From: an uncultured Paracoccaceae bacterium
Lineage (GTDB): Bacteria > Pseudomonadota > Alphaproteobacteria > Rhodobacterales > Rhodobacteraceae
Direction of reading: 5' to 3'
Assembly (NCBI GenBank): GCA_947489445.1
Contig: CANLDN010000007.1
Span: forward strand, 1-64,000
DNA: 64,000 bases
Below the pieces are notes generated by a model. The model did not search any database, was not told the DNA's origin, and was given only the letters and a program-made list of their open reading frames with translations. The number at the start of each line of letters is the position of its first letter. Position 1 is the first letter of the stretch. Of the stretch, positions 52,031-60,704 are shown in pieces. A program made the translations under genes and the position numbers.

Positions 52031-52531
52031 ATGTCCAATACATCAGATCTCAACCGAACCGTAAAAGAGCATGCCAGTGATTTGGGCCGCCAGGCTAAAG
52101 CTGCCGCAACACAAGAGGCGGTTGCGCATGTTGAAAACGCAAAACAGACAGCCGCGAGCAAGGTGGTACAGGCCGCTGACGCAGCCCAAGCCGCTGCAAG
52201 CGAATTGGATCCTGCATCGCCGCAGGCGCAAGCCATGCAGCAGGTTGCCGACACCATAGAAGGTGTTGCGTCCAAGTTGCGCCACGCAGACGTTCGACAA
52301 GTCGCGAGTGACGTCAGCGCAATGGCCCGCCGCAATCCCATGTTGTTCATCGGTGGTGCCGCAATCGCGGGCTTTGCTGCCGCTCGGTTTTTAAAAACGC
52401 GTGATCCGCAGCCGTCAATTTATGCTAGCGAGGCCAATCCATGGGGTACATATCCCAACGGAAACGCACCGCATATCAGCGCAAACAACGACCACACGAC
52501 GGTAATGGCAAAAACCGACGAGGAGCGCTGA
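52031..52531 (+). CDS. Nutrient-deprivation-induced-type helical protein
   Basis: A 166-residue Ala-rich helical protein with a long amphipathic, coiled-coil-like N-terminal part (about 5-100) and one membrane helix in RRNPMLFIGGAAIAGFAAARFL. It occupies the first place of the alphaproteobacterial trio with the holin-like and DUF3618 proteins, whose first member is often named nutrient deprivation-induced protein. The ATG at 52031 follows AAGGAGATATCGC. Driven by the full EcfG promoter upstream. Confidence 0.82.
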   Translation: MSNTSDLNRTVKEHASDLGRQAKAAATQEAVAHVENAKQTAASKVVQAADAAQAAASELDPASPQAQAMQQVADTIEGVASKLRHADVRQVASDVSAMARRNPMLFIGGAAIAGFAAARFLKTRDPQPSIYASEANPWGTYPNGNAPHISANNDHTTVMAKTDEER

Positions 52532-52532
52532 G

Positions 52533-52928
52533 ATGGCTAAACACGGTATTCAAGACGCACCCTCCCTGATAGTGGAAACTTTCCGCCAGTTCACATCACT
52601 TATCCAAGGCGAGCTGAGGCTGGCCCAGGCTGAGATGTCTGGGATCATCACCCGCGCCGGCATTGGCATCATGTTTGTCGCAATTGCGCTGCTTATGGCG
52701 CTGGTTTCGCTGAACGTGTTAGCATCCGCTGCCGTCGCCTATATCGCCGGCAGCGGCATCTCTGTCGGGCTCGCGGCGCTGATGGTGGGGGGCGCGCTAC
52801 TCTTTACCGCCATTGGCTTCGCGCTTGCCGGGAAATCCCGCCTAAGCGCTGAAGCACTAACACCAGATAAAACGGCCGAAAGCATCCGTGATGATATTGC
52901 GGCCATGAAGGAGGCATCAAATGTCTAA
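52533..52928 (+). CDS. Phage holin family (holin_3_6/DUF1469-like) membrane protein
   Basis: A 131-residue protein: an amphipathic N-terminal helix (LIVETFRQFTSLIQGELRLAQAEM), two transmembrane helices (about 42-68 and 76-98) and a short charged tail. Despite the family name these chromosomal proteins are not lysis genes; they belong to stress operons. It starts one base after the upstream stop and overlaps the DUF3618 gene by eight bases. Confidence 0.85.
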   Translation: MAKHGIQDAPSLIVETFRQFTSLIQGELRLAQAEMSGIITRAGIGIMFVAIALLMALVSLNVLASAAVAYIAGSGISVGLAALMVGGALLFTAIGFALAGKSRLSAEALTPDKTAESIRDDIAAMKEASNV

Positions 52929-53682
52929 CATTGATACAATATCAAAAAGGGTTGAAGAGGATCGTGCGCGGTTGGCGTCGTCTCTCGACGCGCTGACCGA
53001 AACAGTGAAACCCGAAAGCATCGCACGCGACGTCACCACCGCAGCGAATGATCTCGGCGGTGATCTGGCGCAGAAAGCTTGGGGCGCTTTGCGGGAAAAC
53101 CCTGCAGGTGGTCTGCTTGTGACCATCGGTCTGGGCCTTTTGGCGGCAGGTTCGCAGCGTCGCCACCCGTCCACCGCGACCCAAGAGCCAACTGCCGTAG
53201 CACCGCAGGTGGCATTTGAAGGTTTCGATGCACGTGTGGCTGCCGCTGATGCTGAAATGAAGGCCGATATGACAGGTGAGCTGGAACCACAGCCAGAGGC
53301 ATCAAAACTTAAGGTCGCACTTGAAAGCGGTCTGGAAAAGCTGCCAGCAAAAGCCCGCAAGCGCGTCATCAAGGCCCGGCAAGCCGCAATTTCGGCACAA
53401 GAAAGCATTGAACGACAGACACGCCGCGCGGCACGTAGAACCAAGGGCTTCGTTTACGAGCAGCCTTTGACCGTTGGCGCACTGGCCTTGGGCTTCGGCG
53501 TGCTAGCCGGATCTTTGCTGCCTGGCACACGCCGCGAAGATGCATTGATGGGTGCGCGCCGTGACGCCTTGGTGGCAGACGCTCGCAACGCGCTGGAAGA
53601 GGAAATGCTGAAAGCGAAGGCCAAGGCAGAGGCCAGCCTTGCGCAAAAGGTCGGCACCACCAGAGGCCAGCTGCGCGCGTGA
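52921..53682 (+). CDS. DUF3618 family protein
   Basis: A 253-residue protein. The N-terminal DUF3618 motif (SKRVEEDRARLASSLDALTETVKP) is followed by a membrane-associated segment (WGALRENPAGGLLVTIGLGLLAAG). A long charged region and a second hydrophobic segment (LTVGALALGFGVLAGSLLPG, about 178-197) come before a helical tail. The function is unknown. It ends the three-gene stress operon, followed by a terminator. Confidence 0.85.
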   Translation: MSNIDTISKRVEEDRARLASSLDALTETVKPESIARDVTTAANDLGGDLAQKAWGALRENPAGGLLVTIGLGLLAAGSQRRHPSTATQEPTAVAPQVAFEGFDARVAAADAEMKADMTGELEPQPEASKLKVALESGLEKLPAKARKRVIKARQAAISAQESIERQTRRAARRTKGFVYEQPLTVGALALGFGVLAGSLLPGTRREDALMGARRDALVADARNALEEEMLKAKAKAEASLAQKVGTTRGQLRA

Positions 53683-53702
53683 ACGTTTGAGACGCGGCAA
53701 AC

Positions 53703-53739
53703 AAAAAAGGGCGGTACCAAAAGGTGCCGCTCTTTTTTT
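53703..53739 (+). terminator. Rho-independent terminator after the DUF3618 gene
   Basis: AAAAAAGGGCGGTACC and GGTGCCGCTCTTTTTTT form a stem with a four-A loop and a T-tract, 20 bases after the stop. Confidence 0.8.
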
Positions 53740-54282
53740 CATGGATGTTTCAAATGTCGGTTGGCTTGCCACTCAGGTCTCGCTTGGGCGGCTTCGTTCA
53801 CTTCGCGTACGAAGCAAATCGTTTCGCCGGCCCAATCTGGGAACGTGGACCGGAAGCCCATGCGCCGTGATGCTGTCATACTTCATGCGGCAAAGGACGG
53901 TTTTCGTACTCATATCGGAAATTGGCTTGCCCGGCTGTGCTTAACGGACACCATGTTCCTCGCCTGCTTTCATGCGCCGAGCAGTTATAATCCAAATCGC
54001 GTTTTCAATATCGACTTCGCCCCAAGGTCAAAATTACGCCGCCGTCCTTGCACCTGATAGCGCAGGATCCAAGAACACATTCCCGATGTCTCTGACATAG
54101 AAGAAAAGGCAGCGCCAATCTCAATGTTGTCCCACTGACCTGATTGGCAAAACGACTCCCAGACTTTGTCTTGGTTGATGGATGACCGGACAGGCTGGCG
54201 TAAGCTTCGCCGCTTATTGTGCGGCCAAGCGGTTCACTCTGTTCGGAGCCCGCGCCAAATTTGTCTTCGGTGAGGTTCATTG
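53740..54282. other. Intergenic stretch before the giant gene
   Basis: About 540 bases with no supported gene. A GGAAC at 53840 has no matching -10 element. The region must hold the promoter of the 1772-residue gene; none was recognised. Short frames on both strands lack start sites and known motifs. Confidence 0.35.
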
Positions 54283-57200
54283 ATGTCTGATTTGCCTGGC
54301 TTGCAGGGTGGTGTTTCGTCCGGGACGGGGTCTGTGCCTTTGAGTACGGTTGCGCCGACGTTTTCGGACAAGTCGATCTCGTCGGAAGGTATGGCGGGTT
54401 CTGCTGCGGGGGCGGATGGTGTCACGCCCGGGAAGCCGGCGACGGTCTATGGCCGGCCGGAGGTGATCCAGGCGATCTCGGGGCGGATGCCGTCACCGTC
54501 GCGGACCTTTAGCCGTGATGTGACGGGGGGTGAGTTCCTGCTCTATCAGACCCAGAACCTGACCACGGGCAAATGGGAAGTGCGCGCGATGTCGGCCCAT
54601 GACAACAGGCTGGTGCCGGACATGCTGGTGACCAGCGGGGATCAAAAGTTCACCCGGGCCGATTTCGGGTTGCAGCAGCCGGCCTGGCAGGCGGTGCTGG
54701 ATACCGAAGAGCTGTTGAATGCCGATGCCAATACCCGCGAAATGCTTACCCAGGGGCGGCCGGGCAATGTCGTCACCAACACGCTGGGCGGCGCGGTGCT
54801 GGGCAATGTCTTTGGTCTGGTCAAGACCATCGCGATGATCCCCGAAGGGCTGGGGCGCAATGCGATCTGGCTGGCCCGGGCCCCCGTTCAGGCGCTTGAG
54901 CATCTGCATGATGCCGTCACCCCCGGCGATCAGACCCGGCATGGCACCGACAACCCGCTCAACCAGATTGCCGCCCGGCAATTTGCCGACAAGAACTGGT
55001 TGGCTGAAAAGGTGCAAAAGCTTGAAGATGGGATCGGCACCTTCCTGAATGTGGACACGCGCAGCACCACCTATCAGGTCAGCAACTTCATCGCCGGCAT
55101 TGCCCTGTCCAAACTCACCAGCGGCAAGGGCCCTGGCAACGCGCCCAAGCTCCCCGGCACGGCCGCCCCCAAACTCCCCGGCCAGATAAGTGTCGATGAT
55201 TTTATCGGCATGCTTGGACGATCATCCGTGGATGATATTTTGACTGGTCTCTCACAGGTTCCGGATGAGGCGCTGCAGGTTGGGCTGAAAAACATGCCTC
55301 CGAAGGCCGCACGGACGCTCGAGTTCAGGCTACGTTCGGTTGCGGCACGAAACCCAGCGGCAGATCAGGCACTCAAACGGGTCACTGCGCTGCGGAAGGG
55401 CGCACCGCCCCCACGCACCGTGACCCAACCGACAGACATACCAAAGGGCGGGATGGTGACCGCGCCTGCTCCCCCACCAACTGCGCAGGGCGCTTCGGTC
55501 ACACAGCCCACGGTGATCTCTCAAACCACCCCGCAGGTCACATCCACACCCAGGGTGAACCCGGGCGCGATCCAGCCACCCACCGCCCAGGTGCCCAGCT
55601 TTGCGCAGACCTTTGACTATGTCACCCAGTCTCTGACGGCCGCTCAAAAGGACACGCTGCGCCCGATCCTGCAGGACCGCGTTGCCGGCATGGAACCCAA
55701 AGAAGCCTATGACAACCTGATCCAACTGCTGAACACGCCCGGGGCGGTCCAGGACCTCTACTCCCAAGCCGCGACGTCCAGCGGCCAGACCTATTCCGAC
55801 GGTGCCATGACCATAAACGGCAAATCACCCACGGTCTTCCCCGCGGCAGATGTCAAAACGGTCACGTCACAAGCGTTTGACATCAATAGTCAATCCTCGC
55901 TGGATAACCCCGGCGATACCTTCGCCATCCCGCTGCAGATCCAAACCCCGTTCGGCCCCGCAATCGCGCTGGCCACCGGCACCGCAGGCGAGCTCGACGC
56001 GCTGCTCTCTTCCCCAGCCCTCACAGGCCAAGGCGCACGCGCAACATACAACCCAGACCTCGCAAAAATAGCAGGACGCACCAAAGAAGGCATCAAAAAT
56101 GCAGTCAATGCGCCCATGCCGGAATTGATACTCCGAAGTCCGGCGTCCGATCAGGCCAAGAATGATGGGCCTGATTCAAAGAAATCTACTCCTTCGGATC
56201 TGATGGATGTCAAAATCGAGGTTTATGAAGAACTTGCAGATTTCGATGTACAGGCTCAGGTCTTTTCTTCAGCCCAAAAGGATCAAGCAATCGAGCTGGC
56301 CGACAAAGTCAATCTCCACAATGTTAAACCTTCCAACCGCCAGATATCGGCGCTTGTTTTGGAATACCTCTCCGGCCCGAGCAAATCCTATGTGGTCGTG
56401 ACAGGCACCACCGAACAGCTTTACCCCGTGGCGATGTCACCCACAGTCAGTGGTTCATTTGCCAAACCCGGCGATGATCCCGAGATAGCCAAACAGGATA
56501 GGCTTAGCATTGATGAGATTATTGCAAACGCTACCGGTACAGGGGTCAAAGCTCCGGATCCAAACCTCGACGGCAAATTCAGATATAACCCGGAGCTTGC
56601 CAAAGAAGCCGGGCTTACGGTCGATGAGATTATTGCGAATGCTGTCCAACTCTCGGTCGATAGTATGGATGTAAACCTTAGTGGCAATTTTGTTCGCCCA
56701 AAGACGATTTTCATTCCGCAAATGTCCGACCCGAGAGAGGATTATGGGAATTTTGAGACCACAACGATGTATCGGGAAATGTCTCCAACCGACCCTGACA
56801 GCACGTTGACCGTCCCACAAATTGATCTGGTGAAGGCCATCTTTTCAACTCCCGAGGGCCAGGCCCTGCGCGAATTGTCACAACGGGTTTTTGTCCATCC
56901 AGAGCATGCGGAAGTGGCCGCAGCACGCGCCATTCGCAATCTGATGATCAGTCATGATGCCGCTAGCCAGTATGAGATTGCTGTTAGCGTCGCCAGCGTA
57001 GATCAAGGCTATCAAGTTCTGGACATGGTCGCCGTCGGTGCAAAACACAGTGCTAAACCGCTATCACCAAATATGGATCAACTTAAGACAATTTTCCGCC
57101 AAAAGGATCCATATCTATCGTTCGTCCACTATCATCCGATTCCAGTGAACCCGGATATAGCCGTAGACTTCCAAGCCTCTCTTTCGACTGACGATTTGCG

Positions 57201-59601
57201 TATCGCCACGATACATATGTCTCTCTATCGTAATGCTGGCATTGTAAGCGTTGATGGCGCAACCGGCACCATAATCAAATACAGTAACTTCGACCTAGTC
57301 AGGCCGGAATTACATGTAGTTGGAGCAACAGCTCTAATGCCGGGTAAAACTCCGGATATGTCATATAACGTTGATATAAGATCCGACTTACTGATAAGCC
57401 CCGAAGCACAGCGCATTCTTGGGTTTGATCTTGCGACGGCCTCCGACGCTGATATCGCCCTTTTTGAAGAGCTTGGTTACGCTGACTTGCGGCCTGTTAC
57501 TGACGCGGATCCCGAAATATTGGAGCGCCACAAAAAGGCACGCGAGCGACAAGCGCAGCCGTTGCGGGATGCCGTATTCGATGAAGACGTCACAAATCTA
57601 CTAAATCAAGAACCCGCAAAAGTCGACGAAGGCAAGAACAAGGCAGAAAACACGACCAAGGGCACATCAACTGCTCAGCTCGATGATGACCAGCTCTCGC
57701 CCAACTCCGGCGACCAAAGGCGTACAGTAACTCGGAATGAGATTACCGACCTTTGGCAGCAAGACCTCGCACCCAATAACTCGTCCAAGGGTGAGGGGTC
57801 CGTCTCAGTCGTTCCATTCGAGCCTGCGTTGATTAAGGGGTATCCGGAACTGGCGGCACTTCCCCCGGCAACCGATGCGACGCCGCGCGGCGAAACTGTC
57901 CGCGGTCTTCACGTCGAGGTGGATTACCCGGGCCCACAGGGCGCGTGGGTCGGCGCAAAAGAACTTGGGGATACTCTGCACACGGCGCTGGCGCTCTTTT
58001 CGGAACATGGCGCTAGGTATGCTGGAAAGATCAATATTCTGGCGGACGATCCGCTGCAATCAAGCCGTTCCAAGGACCTCTTCCAGCGCCTCTTTCCAGA
58101 CGCTTCAGTCGTCGTTCACACGCCGCCCAACACAGCCGACGGGCGGCAGGCTTTTGAAACGTTCTTTCGACAAGTGAAATCTGGCCGTCCGACCGAAGCC
58201 GCACTCGGACACCCCTTCGATGCGACACGCATTGCTGGACAGAACATAGTTGAAAATCCACAGGTCTTGGAAAACTTTCGGGAAGCCTTGATCAATTCTG
58301 TTCCTGAAAACACCGATATGTTGAATGCGGTTAAAAGCTATCTGGGCGAACTGGACCCTCGTATGCTTGATGACAGCGTACCGAAAGCAATTGTTTTTAC
58401 CCGTCAGGATGATGGGTTCACTTCATCCAGAAACACATCGATCGAAAGCTTAACTCAGACTGTCAATGCGCTACAGGGCCGGGGGCTGACCGTTGTTGTG
58501 ATGGGGCCGAACATTGGAGACATGTCGAGCCTTGGCGTCATCGATGGCACCGAACATTGGCGCCGAGTGACCGACTTTCCATCCCAAGGCATGATGTATC
58601 AAGTGCTTCAAGAGAACGGAGTGGAAGTCGCCATTGGTCAGATGAGCGGCGCGATGGATCTCATTGCCTTCAGCTCGGGCATCCCGATCCTCGAGTTAGG
58701 TGCACCGTTCAGAATGGGCATGCTGGAAGAAGCTTTGGGCGACAGCAACTTCAAGGTGATCGACCCCGGCCGTGGTTACAATGCCGCCAGTGAGGGCGCA
58801 TCGGAACGTGAGTACGCGCCGTGGGTCATAGAGAAGATCGGGCAGTTTCTTGATGGCGTATCGCCGAAAAGATCAACGGGGGCCGCAGATTCCGCGACCC
58901 TCACCCAATCCCAAACAGTTTTTGCTGACAAAATCGGTGCGGAGTTTCGGGGCTTCGACGCGGATGGTGCCGCATATCTGACCAAGGACATCCCCGACAC
59001 CGGACAAACCTGGCTCTTCAAGGTCGAAGCCCATGGCGGCAGCACGAGCCAGCAGTACACTGGCGAACTGCAGATGAAACAGACGGATGATGACCTGGCC
59101 CAACCCATCGGCAAGGATATCCCGATCCGCATTCAGGAACCGGTTTGGGACGAACGGGGTATGCCTGTTGCAGATGGTCCTGACGACTATTTCGCCATAA
59201 CCACCTTGGGCGAGGTGGGGCAGGAATTTCGTGCCCGGTATGGCCACAAACGTAAGTCAGTATTCAATGACCAGCACGATGGTCTTTCACATCTGATACA
59301 GAATGCGAACGAAAAATCTGGCGCTGCTGGCTTAACGTCTTTGGTTGACGCTGTTGTCTCCATGACAGCGCTGGGGGTCGAAACTGACGACCTGCGCATG
59401 ATGCTTGAAAGATCTGGCAGCCTGCCCGCCATGGAACACATCTCAAAAGAAAGCACCGAGTTCGTTCTGAAACAGTTTGAGCATAACGCCGCACTGAACG
59501 GTATCAGCGTGCCAGAGTTCTCTGAGCGTGTCCAAGCTGGTGATCTGGACCTGCTGCTCCAGCGACCAATGTCCATCCCGATGGAAGGAAAACCGCGGTG
59601 A
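54283..59601 (+). CDS. Giant mosaic protein (1772 aa) with possible JAMM-like and GT-B-like parts
   Basis: A single uninterrupted frame; ATG at 54283 with GAGG nine bases upstream. No signal peptide. Residues 1-300 hold a Gly/Ala-rich region with hydrophobic patches (NTLGGAVLGNVFGLVKTIAMIPEG); 370-440 is Pro/Thr-rich linker. Around 590 and at 731-803 a motif N-P-(D/E)-L-A-K-x-A-G-x-T recurs, partly as a tandem repeat. H949-x-H951-P followed by D962 fits the JAMM spacing H-x-H-x10-D, though the usual serine is missing. Residues about 1207-1526 resemble a GT-B-type nucleotide-sugar domain (EVAIGQMSGAMDLIAFSSGIPILELG). The C-terminal 240 residues are unknown. The middle third (56.1-57.7 kb) is visibly richer in A/T than the ends. 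It could be a polymorphic-toxin-like or large effector protein; this is inference. Confidence 0.7.
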   Translation: MSDLPGLQGGVSSGTGSVPLSTVAPTFSDKSISSEGMAGSAAGADGVTPGKPATVYGRPEVIQAISGRMPSPSRTFSRDVTGGEFLLYQTQNLTTGKWEVRAMSAHDNRLVPDMLVTSGDQKFTRADFGLQQPAWQAVLDTEELLNADANTREMLTQGRPGNVVTNTLGGAVLGNVFGLVKTIAMIPEGLGRNAIWLARAPVQALEHLHDAVTPGDQTRHGTDNPLNQIAARQFADKNWLAEKVQKLEDGIGTFLNVDTRSTTYQVSNFIAGIALSKLTSGKGPGNAPKLPGTAAPKLPGQISVDDFIGMLGRSSVDDILTGLSQVPDEALQVGLKNMPPKAARTLEFRLRSVAARNPAADQALKRVTALRKGAPPPRTVTQPTDIPKGGMVTAPAPPPTAQGASVTQPTVISQTTPQVTSTPRVNPGAIQPPTAQVPSFAQTFDYVTQSLTAAQKDTLRPILQDRVAGMEPKEAYDNLIQLLNTPGAVQDLYSQAATSSGQTYSDGAMTINGKSPTVFPAADVKTVTSQAFDINSQSSLDNPGDTFAIPLQIQTPFGPAIALATGTAGELDALLSSPALTGQGARATYNPDLAKIAGRTKEGIKNAVNAPMPELILRSPASDQAKNDGPDSKKSTPSDLMDVKIEVYEELADFDVQAQVFSSAQKDQAIELADKVNLHNVKPSNRQISALVLEYLSGPSKSYVVVTGTTEQLYPVAMSPTVSGSFAKPGDDPEIAKQDRLSIDEIIANATGTGVKAPDPNLDGKFRYNPELAKEAGLTVDEIIANAVQLSVDSMDVNLSGNFVRPKTIFIPQMSDPREDYGNFETTTMYREMSPTDPDSTLTVPQIDLVKAIFSTPEGQALRELSQRVFVHPEHAEVAAARAIRNLMISHDAASQYEIAVSVASVDQGYQVLDMVAVGAKHSAKPLSPNMDQLKTIFRQKDPYLSFVHYHPIPVNPDIAVDFQASLSTDDLRIATIHMSLYRNAGIVSVDGATGTIIKYSNFDLVRPELHVVGATALMPGKTPDMSYNVDIRSDLLISPEAQRILGFDLATASDADIALFEELGYADLRPVTDADPEILERHKKARERQAQPLRDAVFDEDVTNLLNQEPAKVDEGKNKAENTTKGTSTAQLDDDQLSPNSGDQRRTVTRNEITDLWQQDLAPNNSSKGEGSVSVVPFEPALIKGYPELAALPPATDATPRGETVRGLHVEVDYPGPQGAWVGAKELGDTLHTALALFSEHGARYAGKINILADDPLQSSRSKDLFQRLFPDASVVVHTPPNTADGRQAFETFFRQVKSGRPTEAALGHPFDATRIAGQNIVENPQVLENFREALINSVPENTDMLNAVKSYLGELDPRMLDDSVPKAIVFTRQDDGFTSSRNTSIESLTQTVNALQGRGLTVVVMGPNIGDMSSLGVIDGTEHWRRVTDFPSQGMMYQVLQENGVEVAIGQMSGAMDLIAFSSGIPILELGAPFRMGMLEEALGDSNFKVIDPGRGYNAASEGASEREYAPWVIEKIGQFLDGVSPKRSTGAADSATLTQSQTVFADKIGAEFRGFDADGAAYLTKDIPDTGQTWLFKVEAHGGSTSQQYTGELQMKQTDDDLAQPIGKDIPIRIQEPVWDERGMPVADGPDDYFAITTLGEVGQEFRARYGHKRKSVFNDQHDGLSHLIQNANEKSGAAGLTSLVDAVVSMTALGVETDDLRMMLERSGSLPAMEHISKESTEFVLKQFEHNAALNGISVPEFSERVQAGDLDLLLQRPMSIPMEGKPR
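56473..56691 (+). repeat. Tandem 36/37-residue repeat within the giant protein
   Basis: Unit A (56473-56580) opens DDPEIAKQDRLSIDEIIANA; unit B (56581-56691) opens RYNPELAKEAGLTVDEIIAN. Both end N-L-(D/S)-G-(K/N)-F. At DNA level GATGAGATTATTGC is shared exactly. A third, shorter copy starts at about 56044 (YNPDLAKIAGRTKEGIKNAV). Confidence 0.8.
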
Positions 59602-59903
59602 TGCTGCGTAATCTGATCTACCGCGCAGAAGGGTCAAACATTCGTAAATGCGCGCTTAAAATCTCTGTCTCAGTATAACAGTTTGTGCGCAAGGTTTCCG
59701 AGACTGGCGGTTTGATTGGCCCAAACCTTCGCTTGAGCGGAAAACCGTATCCCGTTAGCGACCCCCAATTATCCTATTTTATCAACGCTCTGCCTCCGAG
59801 ACGGACGCTCCTCATCACGCTGTCCAATCTGGCCCGGAAAACCCGCCTTGCATCCGTTCGAACTTGAACGATAGATGGGCCAAAAGGTATCCGGAGGTTT
59901 ACA
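59602..59903. other. Spacer between the giant gene and the NusG-like gene
   Basis: 302 bases with no supported gene and no clear terminator, so read-through from the giant gene is possible. GGAGG just before 59904 is the ribosome site of the next gene. Confidence 0.4.
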
Positions 59904-60416
59904 ATGACAGCCCATGATCGCGACACGCGCTGGTTTCTGGCGCAGTTGAAGCCGAATTGCGCCAACATCGCCGACAGAAACCTCAAACGGCAGGGTTTCA
60001 CGACGTTCCTGCCACTGGAAAACGAAACGCGGCAGCGAAACGGCAAATTTGTCACCGCGCTGCGACCTCTGTTTCCCGGCTACATCTTTGTGGCGTTTGA
60101 TATCGCGCGCGGCCTGTGGCGGACGGTCAACGCCACCCACGGGATCACCCGGCTGGTCAGTCTGGGGCAAGAGCCGACCGCGGTGCCGCGCGATCTGGTG
60201 TCGCAGTTGATGCAGCGCTGTGACGCGGAGGGCCGGTTGCTGTCGCCGCAGGTGGTAAAGCCCGGCGATCCGGTGACATTAACGACAGGCCCTTTCGCCA
60301 ACTTCGTAGCCGAGGTTGAAAAGATCGCAGCAGATCGGCGCGTTTGGGTCCTGATGGACATGATGGGCAGCCAGACCCGTGTCGCGGTCAGCGCGCACCA
60401 GTTGCGGGCCATATGA
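59904..60416 (+). CDS. NusG-family specialised elongation factor (RfaH-like)
   Basis: A 170-residue NusG paralogue. The N-terminal NGN domain (about 8-105) has RWFLAQLKPNCANIADRNLKRQGFTTFLP and the LFPGYIFVAFD strand; the C-terminal KOW segment (about 118-170) has VKPGDPVTLTTGPFANFVAEVEKI. Too divergent and too isolated from ribosomal genes to be housekeeping NusG. Specialised NusGs bind polymerase at long or polarity-prone operons. It lies directly downstream of the 5.3-kb gene on the same strand and may serve that gene or distant surface-polysaccharide operons. Confidence 0.83.
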   Translation: MTAHDRDTRWFLAQLKPNCANIADRNLKRQGFTTFLPLENETRQRNGKFVTALRPLFPGYIFVAFDIARGLWRTVNATHGITRLVSLGQEPTAVPRDLVSQLMQRCDAEGRLLSPQVVKPGDPVTLTTGPFANFVAEVEKIAADRRVWVLMDMMGSQTRVAVSAHQLRAI

Positions 60417-60704
60417 TCCAGCGCCACAAAAAAGAAGCATCGGCGTAAGTAATACCGCTGCTCGTCGAGCCCTTCGCAGCGGCAAAGTTTTGCAGCAACG
60501 CGGCCAGCACGCGAATTATGGACTGCAAACGCGGCACAGCATCCTGCACGAAAAATGCTTTCAAAGCCGCTGACTTAGGCCCCCCATTTCTACAATCTTG
60601 ATAAAATCCCGAAGGCGTGTATCGTCTTAAGGTCAAACAAAAGGCGCAGGGCTGTAATCACTGCGTTTCAAGACAAAGCACCGCTGCGGTGCAAGGGAGG
60701 AACA

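Noticed and set aside
52533..52928. Prophage holin
   Set aside because: No phage genes nearby; this holin-like family is a regular member of alphaproteobacterial stress operons.
53840..53870. GGAAC upstream of the giant gene
   Set aside because: No GTT-type -10 at 16 or 17 bases and more than 400 bases from the start codon.
60655..60680. Possible Pho box before ugpB (CTGTAATCACTGCGTTTC)
   Set aside because: Only the first half resembles CTGTCAT; the second half is too different to call.
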